DNA from: Desulfobacterales bacterium
GTDB lineage: Bacteria; Desulfobacterota; Desulfobacteria; Desulfobacterales; DAOWNP01
DNA length: 7,515 nt
Assembly (NCBI GenBank): GCA_030149595.1
Contig: JASFBI010000080.1
Coordinates: 1 to 7,515, forward strand
Direction: 5' to 3'
The notes below the pieces were generated by a model. It did not search any database and was not told where the DNA came from. It saw only the letters and a program-made list of their open reading frames with translations. Numbering within the stretch: the stretch's first letter is position 1; every line of letters begins with the position of its first letter. A program made the position numbers and the translations under genes. Shown piece by piece: positions 1-6,329 of this stretch.

Positions 1-423
1 TCGCCCTTGCTGATGCGGTCAACGTATTCGGCCGTCACGTTCAACGGGCCGATTATCGCATCAAGAGTATCGTTTACACCCTGCACGATCTTTCCGAAGT
101 CTCCGCCAAATTTTTCTGCGTCACCCCTGGTATCAAGCCTGCCTTCAACAGCAGCCTGAGCCACCATGCCGGTTTCGGAAACAAGGCCGTTCAGTGCGTC
201 AATGCAGACGTTGAGGTTATTTTTGACCTCATTGAAATCGCCCTTGTAATCATCCGTAATCTTTTCCGGAACATCGCCCTTGCTGATGCGGTCAACGTAT
301 TCGGCCGTCACGTTCAACGGGCCGATTACCGCATCAAGAGTGTTGTTTACGCCCTGCACAATTGTGCGATAATTGCCTTCAAATTGATTAACATCTGCCC
401 TAGTATCAAGCCTTCCCTCGATT
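1..423. repeat. Tandem 273-bp repeat inside the HAMP region
   Basis: The segment starting at position 1 recurs starting at 274, a 273-bp period equal to 91 codons. Bases 1-55 are identical to 274-328; the homology then continues at lower identity to about 150 and 423. The perfect block encodes the same protein stretch (GPLNVTAEYVDRISKG). Further copies may lie beyond the window edge. Confidence 0.9.
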
Positions 424-917
424 GCCGCTTGCACAAGTTTCCGCACACCATGGGTAACTTCCATCTCCTTGCTGATGTCAAGCACGTATTCCAAACCGCC
501 CACAATATTACCTTCTGAGTCCTTGACAGGCACGCCGGTGTAACGGATCGGAATCTCTCCGGTCGGCAGCTTTGCTACCGTGTCGTTGGTGAAAACATCG
601 TTTTGCTGCATGGCCTTTGCTACCTGGCAGTCGGGAGTGTTGCAATGTCCGGTGTTAAAAAGGCTAAAACACTTCTGCCCCACACAGGCTTCGGGTGTTT
701 TACCAACCGCCTGAGCGCCGGACCTGTTCATATAAGTAACATTAAATTCCTTATCCACTGCCATTACCGGAGTCGGGATGAAATCCAGTAAATCTGCTTT
801 TATCTCAGCTATTGCCAAAGATTGCCGGCATTTTTCCAGTTCTTTGGACTCAGAGTCTGAATCGGCACCTTTTTTGGCGTGACTTTCTTTTTTCTTTGCC
901 TCTTTGTTGTTTTCCAT
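1..917 (-). CDS. PAS / tandem-HAMP cytoplasmic signalling protein, likely methyl-accepting chemotaxis protein (N-terminal part)
   Basis: Open frame of 305 codons from ATG at 917, running off the window at position 1. A Shine-Dalgarno AGAGAGG (926-932) lies 8 nt before the ATG and supports this start. Residues 1-35 are highly charged (Lys/Glu/Ser-rich) with no signal peptide or membrane segment, so the protein should be cytoplasmic. A PAS domain follows at about 40-150 (motifs FIPTPVMAVD, YMNRSG, GGLEYVLDIS). It carries a four-Cys pattern, C78, C83, C92 and C97, with H91. From about 157 come HAMP-like units: VQAAIEGRLDTRAD at 162 recurs as AQAAVEGRLDTRGD at 253, a 91-residue period. In known relatives this architecture leads to a C-terminal chemoreceptor signalling domain that contacts CheW/CheA; that domain is not visible here, so a histidine kinase remains possible. 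GC content and codon use differ from all other genes in the window, hinting at transfer or insertion. Confidence 0.85.
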   Translation of the reverse strand, partial: MENNKEAKKKESHAKKGADSDSESKELEKCRQSLAIAEIKADLLDFIPTPVMAVDKEFNVTYMNRSGAQAVGKTPEACVGQKCFSLFNTGHCNTPDCQVAKAMQQNDVFTNDTVAKLPTGEIPIRYTGVPVKDSEGNIVGGLEYVLDISKEMEVTHGVRKLVQAAIEGRLDTRADVNQFEGNYRTIVQGVNNTLDAVIGPLNVTAEYVDRISKGDVPEKITDDYKGDFNEVKNNLNVCIDALNGLVSETGMVAQAAVEGRLDTRGDAEKFGGDFGKIVQGVNDTLDAIIGPLNVTAEYVDRISKG

Positions 918-952
918 TGCATTAACCTCTCTTTCTTTATTGTTTTTGTTTG

Positions 953-1056
953 TAAGTACCTGTGCAAAACTAAACATAATCTTTCGCAAGCTAACTTATT
1001 AATATTTATTACAAAAACAATTTAGAAATATTGAATTAATTATGCTCAGGTACTTA
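953..1056. repeat. 104-bp MITE-like element with terminal inverted repeats
   Basis: The arms 953-973 and 1036-1056 are inverted repeats of 21 bp with 18 matches; the outer 10 bp (TAAGTACCTG / CAGGTACTTA) are perfect. The interior is very AT-rich and has no open frame. Both ends carry TA, which would fit the TA target duplication of IS630/Tc1-mariner-type elements, but the family is a guess. The element fills the gap between the start of the receptor gene (917) and the stop of yidD (1061). The 84-bp interval between the perfect 10-bp arms, and the lack of a T-run, argue against a simple terminator. The repeat itself is certain; its nature as a mobile element is inferred. Confidence 0.5.
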
Positions 1057-1060
1057 GTTG

Positions 1061-1276
1061 TCAAGTAACAGGTTCATATCCTCCCGGGTGAAATGGATGA
1101 CATTTTAAAATTCGCTTTGCTGCAAGATAAATTCCATAAAAAATACCATACCTGGTTACAGCATCAATGGCATACTGTGAGCAGGTAGGATAAAAACGGC
1201 AAGCAGGAGGGAAAAAAGGGGATATTATTATTTGATATACTTTAATTATTAATAATATCAATTTTTTTAAAAACAT
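1061..1276 (-). CDS. yidD: Membrane protein insertion efficiency factor YidD
   Basis: A 71-residue protein, a normal length for this family. It has an N-terminal hydrophobic/amphipathic helix (residues 4-20), the family signature [11 protein letters not shown] at 26-36, and the C-terminal signature [12 protein letters not shown] at 59-70. YidD is a small inner-membrane-associated protein that helps YidC-dependent insertion of membrane proteins; its exact mechanism is not settled. It lies 102 bp downstream of rnpA in the classical rpmH-rnpA-yidD order. yidC, normally the next gene, is missing: after the TGA stop (1063-1061) comes an inverted-repeat element and then an unrelated receptor gene. 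No Shine-Dalgarno sequence is visible before the ATG at 1276; the leader is AT-rich with a pyrimidine tract near 1315-1337. The protein itself looks complete and intact. Confidence 0.95.
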   Translation of the reverse strand: MFLKKLILLIIKVYQIIISPFFPPACRFYPTCSQYAIDAVTRYGIFYGIYLAAKRILKCHPFHPGGYEPVT

Positions 1277-1378
1277 AATTTTAAATAGTATTGACAGAAG
1301 TTGAATAATAAAATTGAAGGAAAGAGAAGAGGAGTAATTTAGTAAAATTTATCTGTCTTTCATAATCAAGAACTATAG

Positions 1379-1732
1379 CTAACAATACTCTTTTCCTATC
1401 TTCTTAAAAAGAGTATGCAATGATGAATTAATCAGTTTTGAAGATAATCCAGCAGCCTCTTTTTTCACTATTAAATTTATATTCCAATTCCCGGAAATAT
1501 TATCTTTGTTTAATCTAAAGTACTCACGTATTAAACGTTTCAGTCTGTTGCGAACCACAGCATTTCCTACTTTTTTTGTAACAGTTATTCCAATACGTAT
1601 TTTATCGATTTTACCTTTATCTATAACAGCAATAAAGAGTTTGTTGTGGATTTTTGTTCCGTATTTCGATAAAAAAAGAAATTCAGAGCGTTTAAGTATA
1701 CGATCTGTTTTGGTAAATAAATATGATTTCAA
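1379..1732 (-). CDS. rnpA: Ribonuclease P protein component
   Basis: A 117-residue basic protein, the usual RnpA size. It binds the catalytic M1 RNA and helps mature tRNA 5' ends. The RNR signature is clear as RNRLKRLIREYFR (residues 61-73), preceded by IGITVTKKVGNAV; the N-terminus TKTDRILKRSEF matches the typical K-R-x-x-EF opening. The start is TTG at 1732-1730: the frame is closed by TGA shortly upstream. An ATG lies just before it but is in another frame, separated from the TTG by GG and a run of eight T. No Shine-Dalgarno is visible. The gap to rpmH is 211 bp, longer than in most genomes, and may hold its own promoter. Identity is firm; the start codon is less so. Confidence 0.95.
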   Translation of the reverse strand: MKSYLFTKTDRILKRSEFLFLSKYGTKIHNKLFIAVIDKGKIDKIRIGITVTKKVGNAVVRNRLKRLIREYFRLNKDNISGNWNINLIVKKEAAGLSSKLINSSLHTLFKKIGKEYC

Positions 1733-1796
1733 AAAAAACCATCACAAAAAAAATAAAATTATAGATTTAAAATATTAATTCTTTAGATCTATGTAG

Positions 1797-1802
1797 ATTA
1801 TA
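1797..1802 (-). promoter_or_regulatory. Candidate -10 box for rnpA
   Basis: On the minus strand a perfect TATAAT lies about 65 bp before the rnpA start, inside the rpmH-rnpA spacer. The hexamer 17 bp upstream (ATTAAT) is a poor -35 match, and the surroundings are AT-rich, so chance occurrence is quite possible. It would give rnpA-yidD transcription partly independent of rpmH. Confidence 0.3.
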
Positions 1803-1943
1803 CTATAGCTTTTCAGATAATTAATTCCACAAGGTTAAAAGAAAAAACTTGTACCATAAGAGAAATTAGTCAGATGAAAATCTATAAAACAAATATCCTA
1901 AATCCTACCTGCTCACTTTTTAATTGGACCTATAACTAATTGA

Positions 1944-2078
1944 TTAAACAGTTAATTTTGACCTGCCTCTTGCTCTTCTTCTGTTTATTATTCTCCTGCC
2001 CTGTTTGGTAGACATCCGTTTTCTGAAGCCATGTGTTCTTGCACGTTTGATTCTGCTTGGCTGATACGTTCTTTTCAT
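1944..2078 (-). CDS. rpmH: 50S ribosomal protein L34
   Basis: A 44-residue, extremely basic protein, complete at the normal L34 length. It begins [18 protein letters not shown] and continues with [21 protein letters not shown], the near-invariant L34 sequence. L34 is a late-assembling component of the large ribosomal subunit. A good Shine-Dalgarno AAGGAG (2090-2095) sits 11 nt before the ATG at 2078, and the TAA stop is at 1946-1944. It is the first gene of the conserved rpmH-rnpA-yidD set. Its upstream neighbour here is rng, rather than dnaA on the opposite strand as in many bacteria. Identification is essentially certain. Confidence 0.98.
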   Translation of the reverse strand: MKRTYQPSRIKRARTHGFRKRMSTKQGRRIINRRRARGRSKLTV

Positions 2079-2180
2079 TGTAGCACTAACTCCTTAATAT
2101 GATAGTGGGATTCCAGATAAAAATCTTATTTTGTTTATGTAAACGCATTTATCTAAAAAGCCTGCCTGTTACTTTATCCC

Positions 2181-2218
2181 AAAAATAAAAGCATAAATAA
2201 TAGATTCTGTCAAGAATC
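2181..2218 (-). terminator. Weak hairpin plus T-rich tract, possible terminator of the rng unit
   Basis: Read on the minus strand, GATTCT-TGAC-AGAATC (2218-2203) is a perfect 6-bp stem with a 4-nt loop, followed by a T-rich stretch down to about 2181. The stem has only two G-C pairs and the tract is interrupted, so termination would be partial at best. It overlaps the candidate -35 box of the rpmH promoter. Confidence 0.3.
2185..2213 (-). promoter_or_regulatory. Candidate sigma-70-type promoter for rpmH
   Basis: On the minus strand a perfect TTGACA (2213-2208) is followed after 17 bp by TTTTAT (2190-2185), which matches four of six -10 positions. The start point would be near 2178, giving rpmH a leader of about 100 nt. 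The -35 hexamer lies inside a palindrome (2203-2218), so a regulator or an RNA structure could interfere with it. Confidence 0.4.
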
Positions 2219-2252
2219 AAACCTTTTATTTTTTGTAAAATAATTTTGATTC
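2214..2252 (-). promoter_or_regulatory. AT-rich hairpin directly after the rng stop codon
   Basis: Arms 2214-2221 (GAATCAAA) and 2245-2252 (TTTGATTC) are a perfect 8-bp inverted repeat. Inside them a second stem of TTATTTT with AAAATAA closes a 4-nt loop. The structure starts four bases after the rng stop codon on the transcribed strand. It is not followed by a T-run, so it is more likely an mRNA 3'-end stabiliser or processing site than a terminator. Its distal arm is shared with the hairpin at 2203-2218. Confidence 0.4.
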
Positions 2253-2256
2253 AAAA

Positions 2257-3834
2257 CTATGCATCTCCAATAATTTCAAAAATATCAAACTCTTCTAAAT
2301 GATATTTAGAATTTGGATAAACGAGAATTTGTACTTTTAGCTTGCGTTCAAGGGAAAGTATAAGCTTGCTCTCTTCATTGTGGAGCAAGTTTGCAATTTC
2401 AGGGTTTACATAAAGGCTAAAGACTATTCCGGTCATATCCTTTGATTTTGTTATAATTTCTCTGTAAATATTGTAGCAGATAGATTGTTTGGAGATTAAA
2501 TATCCTTCACCAATACAATAAAAACATGGTTCACAAAGCTGTCTGGTCAATGCTTTTCTTACTCTTTTTCTTGTCATTTGAATTATTCCTAATTCAGACA
2601 GAGGCAGGACATGGGTTTTACTTTTATCTTTTTTTAATGCATTTTTAAATGCGTTAAAAACTTTTTCTTTGTGGGATTTATGATTCATATCAATAAAATC
2701 TATTATTATTATGCCTCCAACGTTTCTAAGCCTTATTTGGTAGGCAATCTCCTTTACTGCTTCTAAATTTGTTTTTAATATCGTCTCTTCAAAGTTATGT
2801 TTACCAACATAACGGCCGGTATTAACATCAATTGAAATAAGAGCTTCTGTATGTTCAATAATAATATAGCCACCGGATTTAAGCCATACTTTTTTCTTTA
2901 AAGCCCGTGATATATCTCCTTCAATATTATAAGCATCAAATATGGGTTCAGGCTCATTGTAAAACTCCACAGATGATTTCAAACCGGGCATAAAGTCATC
3001 TAAAAAACTTAAGACCTCTATGTAGCTTTTACGGGAATCAATTATAAGTTTATCTGCCTGTTTTGTTAAAAGGTCTCTTACAGCCCGCAGGGTAACGCTA
3101 AGCTCTTTATGTAAAAGTGCTGGTGCTGATAATGTCTGATATTTTTTTTGTATATTTTCCCATAAATTTGAAAGAAAAAACAACTCTTGCTGGATTTTAT
3201 CTTTTGAAACACCTTCTCCTGCCGTTCTTACTATAAATCCATACTTTTGCGTTCTTAAAGACTCTACTTGATCTTTTAATCTCTGTCGTTCTTTTTCAGA
3301 TTCAATTCTTCTTGAGACCCCTACATGATTTACAGTAGGCATTAAAACCAGAAAACGGCCGGGAATAGAAATATGCGATGTAACTCTTGCCCCTTTACTT
3401 CCTATGGGTGCTTTTGCAATCTGTACAAAAATATCCTGGTTATTTTTCAAAAGCTCTTCTATATGAAAATGATTTTCAGAAGAGTTATTTCCATTTAAAT
3501 TTGTATCATCCAAAGGGTGTGATTTTATTTCTTCATAATTATATTCACCTTTACATTCAAAATCCATGTCGTTTTGTTTGAAACCATCCGCCTTTTTATG
3601 GGGAAAATCAGAGATTACATCCTTTACATAAATAAATGCAGCTTGTTTAATACCTATGTCTACAAAAGCGGCCTGCATTCCAGGGAGAACTCTTTGCACA
3701 CGTCCTTTATATATGTTCCCTGCCAGGTTTGAATCTTTTCCCCGCTCAATGAAAAGTTCAACTATGGTGCTATCTTCTAAAAGAGCAACTCTTGTTTCAT
3801 GGTCTGTGTCATTTATTATCAGTTCTGTATGCAT
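2257..3834 (-). CDS. rng: Ribonuclease E/G family endoribonuclease, RNase G type
   Basis: A 525-residue protein. RNase G cleaves single-stranded RNA with preference for 5'-monophosphate ends, and in known hosts matures the 16S rRNA 5' end and decays mRNA. The N-terminus MHTELIINDTDHETRVALLE aligns with the RNase G start. The S1 domain runs from about 35 (GNIYKGRVQRVLPGMQAAFVD) and is interrupted by a hydrophilic insert at about 73-133. The 5'-sensor region has GFIVRTAGEG at 199-208. Catalytic aspartates appear as D336 in SIDVNTGRYVG and D379 in IDFIDM. The zinc-link motif is EPCFYC (C437, C440). There is no long RNase E-type C-terminal scaffold. The ATG lies inside the last codons of the radical SAM gene (16-bp overlap) without an obvious Shine-Dalgarno, suggesting translational coupling. 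RNase E-type naming is possible, but length favours RNase G. Confidence 0.95.
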   Translation of the reverse strand: MHTELIINDTDHETRVALLEDSTIVELFIERGKDSNLAGNIYKGRVQRVLPGMQAAFVDIGIKQAAFIYVKDVISDFPHKKADGFKQNDMDFECKGEYNYEEIKSHPLDDTNLNGNNSSENHFHIEELLKNNQDIFVQIAKAPIGSKGARVTSHISIPGRFLVLMPTVNHVGVSRRIESEKERQRLKDQVESLRTQKYGFIVRTAGEGVSKDKIQQELFFLSNLWENIQKKYQTLSAPALLHKELSVTLRAVRDLLTKQADKLIIDSRKSYIEVLSFLDDFMPGLKSSVEFYNEPEPIFDAYNIEGDISRALKKKVWLKSGGYIIIEHTEALISIDVNTGRYVGKHNFEETILKTNLEAVKEIAYQIRLRNVGGIIIIDFIDMNHKSHKEKVFNAFKNALKKDKSKTHVLPLSELGIIQMTRKRVRKALTRQLCEPCFYCIGEGYLISKQSICYNIYREIITKSKDMTGIVFSLYVNPEIANLLHNEESKLILSLERKLKVQILVYPNSKYHLEEFDIFEIIGDA

Positions 3835-6329
3835 TTTATTATAGTCGCTTTTTGGATTTGAAGTTTGGTTTTTTGGAAAACATGTTTTAAAATCACATCC
3901 GGCCTTACTGTTTTTTCAGACTCTGTTTTTAGAATTATTAACAATTTATCGGGTGATATGATTTGTAATGATTCTACTATAACTTTTAAATCATTTTTTT
4001 TCAACTTTCCTTTTTTATTTACCTTTGTATAAAAAAAGTCGCTTGAATTGTCATAGGTGGTAAGAAGAGCCTTGTCAAAAGATCCCTGTTCAAGTGTTAT
4101 TTGATATGATACTGCTTTTTTTGAAACAGAACCTTTTTGGTTTTTTTCTGTTTTGCAGCTATTAACACAAAGTCCATGGGGTAGATGATTATTAATAGCA
4201 GGGAATATTGATTCCTCTTTTTCAGATACCGGGGTAGTAATATAAAAGGACTCACAATTACTTTCAATGCCTATGGGCAGAGTATCGCTAAATCTTATTT
4301 TTGGTTTTGGATGGAAACCAGAGGAGTATTTTATGGATATTTTTAATCTTCTCAATGCTCTTAAAAAAATCTTAACGAGTTCTAAGTGGCCAAAATGTTT
4401 TGCTTTTCCTATTTTTGAATAGTTGATTTTCATGGTCTTGTATGTTGGAGACTCACATTTTTCTGTAAGTTTTTTGCTTCTGTTTTCAGGTTCATGGATT
4501 TCTGCAAAAACAGGTTTTATTTTTGAAAAGTCGCATACACCGCACATTTGACACTGGTCTTGTCTGCAATCTTTGGATAGTGTACCGCAAGCAGCTTTTT
4601 TTAGTTCATTTTTTAAAAACTCTTTAGATACAAGAGCATCTATGTGATCCCAGGCAAGAGGTTCGCTGGTATTTCTTATTCGGGTGGTATAAAAATCAAT
4701 GCCAGGATCTAATTTTTCAAATGCTGATTCCCATGCTTTATATGAAAAAGTGTCACTCCATCCATCAAATCGGCAACCTTTTTTATATGCAGAAACAAGC
4801 ACATCTGATAGTCGTCTGTCTCCTCTTGCCCATAGACCTTCAACCTGACTGACTTTTGGATCCTGCCATTTAAAGTTAATACCGGGCAGCCTCAGGTTTT
4901 TTTTAAGAAATATTATTTTTTCTTCAGACTCTTTAAGGGAGATTTGAGGTGACCATTGAAAAGGAACATGGGGTTTAGGTATAAATGTTGTAATACTGAC
5001 ATTTATTTTCCCTTTTTTCTTTTTTACAATATCTGTATTCCATAATTTTTTTACCAGATCAGTAATAGCTACAATATCATCATGGGTTTCACCAGGGAGA
5101 CCTATCATAAAATATAGTTTTATTACCTGCCAGCCAAGCTCAAAGGCACTTTTGACAGTGGAGATAATTTCGTCTTCTGTAATATTTTTATTTATTATAT
5201 CCCTTAACCTCTGGCTGCCAGCTTCAGGAGCAATGGTAAACCCTGTTTTCCGTACTTTTTTAATAATACTCATTAGCTTGGGGGTAAGTGATCCTGCCCT
5301 TAAAGATGGCAGAGATACAGCAATATGTGAAGGAGCATATTTATGCATAAGATCTTCCATAAAGGGTGCGATGCATGTGTAATCTCCTGTACTTAAAGAG
5401 AGCAGTGAAATATCTTCGTATCCTGTTTTGTCAAAACTTTTTTCTATGATTTGGTTTAATTTGCCAGGCGATTTTTCACGGACAGGCCTGTATATCATAC
5501 CAGCCTGACAGAATCTGCAGCCTCTGGAGCATCCTCTGGAAACTTCAATGCGCAGACGGTCATGAACAGGTTTTGCATAGGGTATAACAGGAGATATTGG
5601 GAAAAACGCACTGTCTAAGTCTAAAACTACAGTGCGTTTTACTTTTGTATAATTGTCGTAAACAGGTTCAAGTATTTGAAAATTTGATTGATCATATTTT
5701 GGAGTAAAAAAAGATGGTATGTAAACCCCTTCTATTAAGGATAATTTTTTTAAAAGCTCTTTTCTGTTGCTCTTTTTTTCTTTTTTCCAGGTAATATAGA
5801 CTTCAGCAATCTTTTTTACAGCAACTTCACCATCTCCTATTAAAAAAGCATCAAAAAAATCAGCAACAGGTTCAGGGTTGCAGGTGCATGGTCCTCCGGC
5901 TATAATTAAGGGATGATTTTCATTTCGTGAAGAAGATAAAAAAGGTATATCTGACAGATCCAGCATGTATAGTATATTGGTATAATTAAGCTCATAAAGA
6001 AGAGAAAACCCAAGAATGTCAAAGTTACACAGAGGTGTTTCTGTTTCTAAAGATGAAAGTGGAAGTTTTGCCTCACTTAGCTTGTCTGCCATGTCAAGTG
6101 CAGGAGCAAAAACCCGTTCAGCAAAAATATTTTCAATGCTGTTTAACATATGGTAGAGTATCTGAATTCCAAAATGAGATGTTCCTATCTCATACAAGTC
6201 TGGAAAGGCAAAACAGATATGCAGATCCATATTTTCTGGATTTTTTTTTATGGAGTTTATCTCGTTGCCAAGATATCTGCTTGGCTGTTCTATAAAACAA
6301 AGGAGGTTTTGAATAGATCTATTGTTCAT
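3819..6329 (-). CDS. Radical SAM protein (TIGR03960-type, B12-binding-like) fused to a TIGR03936/DUF2344 domain
   Basis: An 836-residue protein. Residues 1-200 resemble the B12-binding-like N-terminal domain of the TIGR03960 family (AFPDLYEIGTSHFGIQILYH at 41-60; GGPCTCNPEP at 145-154). The radical SAM core follows, with the 4Fe-4S motif SRGCSRGCRFC giving C267, C271 and C274, then LSTGDYTC and FTIAPEAGSQRLR. A Cys-rich tail, C581, C588, C593, C596 and C599, may bind a metal or second cluster. From about 632 a DUF2344 domain begins (INYSKIGKAKHFGHLELV; YSSGFHPKPKIRFSDTLPIG). In many bacteria these two parts are separate adjacent genes; here they are one frame. The substrate is unknown. The gene overlaps rng by 16 bp, an association also seen in other phyla, so a link to RNA or ribosome modification is likely but unproven. 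No clear Shine-Dalgarno precedes the ATG. Confidence 0.9.
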   Translation of the reverse strand: MNNRSIQNLLCFIEQPSRYLGNEINSIKKNPENMDLHICFAFPDLYEIGTSHFGIQILYHMLNSIENIFAERVFAPALDMADKLSEAKLPLSSLETETPLCNFDILGFSLLYELNYTNILYMLDLSDIPFLSSSRNENHPLIIAGGPCTCNPEPVADFFDAFLIGDGEVAVKKIAEVYITWKKEKKSNRKELLKKLSLIEGVYIPSFFTPKYDQSNFQILEPVYDNYTKVKRTVVLDLDSAFFPISPVIPYAKPVHDRLRIEVSRGCSRGCRFCQAGMIYRPVREKSPGKLNQIIEKSFDKTGYEDISLLSLSTGDYTCIAPFMEDLMHKYAPSHIAVSLPSLRAGSLTPKLMSIIKKVRKTGFTIAPEAGSQRLRDIINKNITEDEIISTVKSAFELGWQVIKLYFMIGLPGETHDDIVAITDLVKKLWNTDIVKKKKGKINVSITTFIPKPHVPFQWSPQISLKESEEKIIFLKKNLRLPGINFKWQDPKVSQVEGLWARGDRRLSDVLVSAYKKGCRFDGWSDTFSYKAWESAFEKLDPGIDFYTTRIRNTSEPLAWDHIDALVSKEFLKNELKKAACGTLSKDCRQDQCQMCGVCDFSKIKPVFAEIHEPENRSKKLTEKCESPTYKTMKINYSKIGKAKHFGHLELVKIFLRALRRLKISIKYSSGFHPKPKIRFSDTLPIGIESNCESFYITTPVSEKEESIFPAINNHLPHGLCVNSCKTEKNQKGSVSKKAVSYQITLEQGSFDKALLTTYDNSSDFFYTKVNKKGKLKKNDLKVIVESLQIISPDKLLIILKTESEKTVRPDVILKHVFQKTKLQIQKATIIKCIQN

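Noticed and set aside
603..791. Plus-strand 62-codon frame
   Set aside because: It is antisense to the clear PAS-encoding frame and matches no family.
953..1056. Rho-independent terminator between yidD and the receptor gene
   Set aside because: The interval between the perfect arms is 84 bp and neither side is followed by a T-run, so a transposon-like repeat explains it better.
1506..1778. Plus-strand 90-codon frame
   Set aside because: It is antisense to rnpA, with composition expected from the opposite strand.
1870..1940. Short plus-strand frame in the rpmH-rnpA spacer containing PTCS, echoing the YidD motif
   Set aside because: Only about 20 codons, no ribosome binding site; the similarity comes from the 15-bp inverted pair alone.
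1797..2256. Replication origin / DnaA boxes, as rpmH is often next to dnaA
   Set aside because: No convincing TTATNCACA boxes were found and dnaA is not adjacent.
5152..5382. Plus-strand 76-codon frame
   Set aside because: It is antisense to the radical SAM core; no motif and no ribosome binding site.
6298..6308. Strong Shine-Dalgarno-like AAAGGAGG on the plus strand
   Set aside because: It lies within the first codons of the radical SAM gene on the other strand, and no start codon follows at a usable distance.
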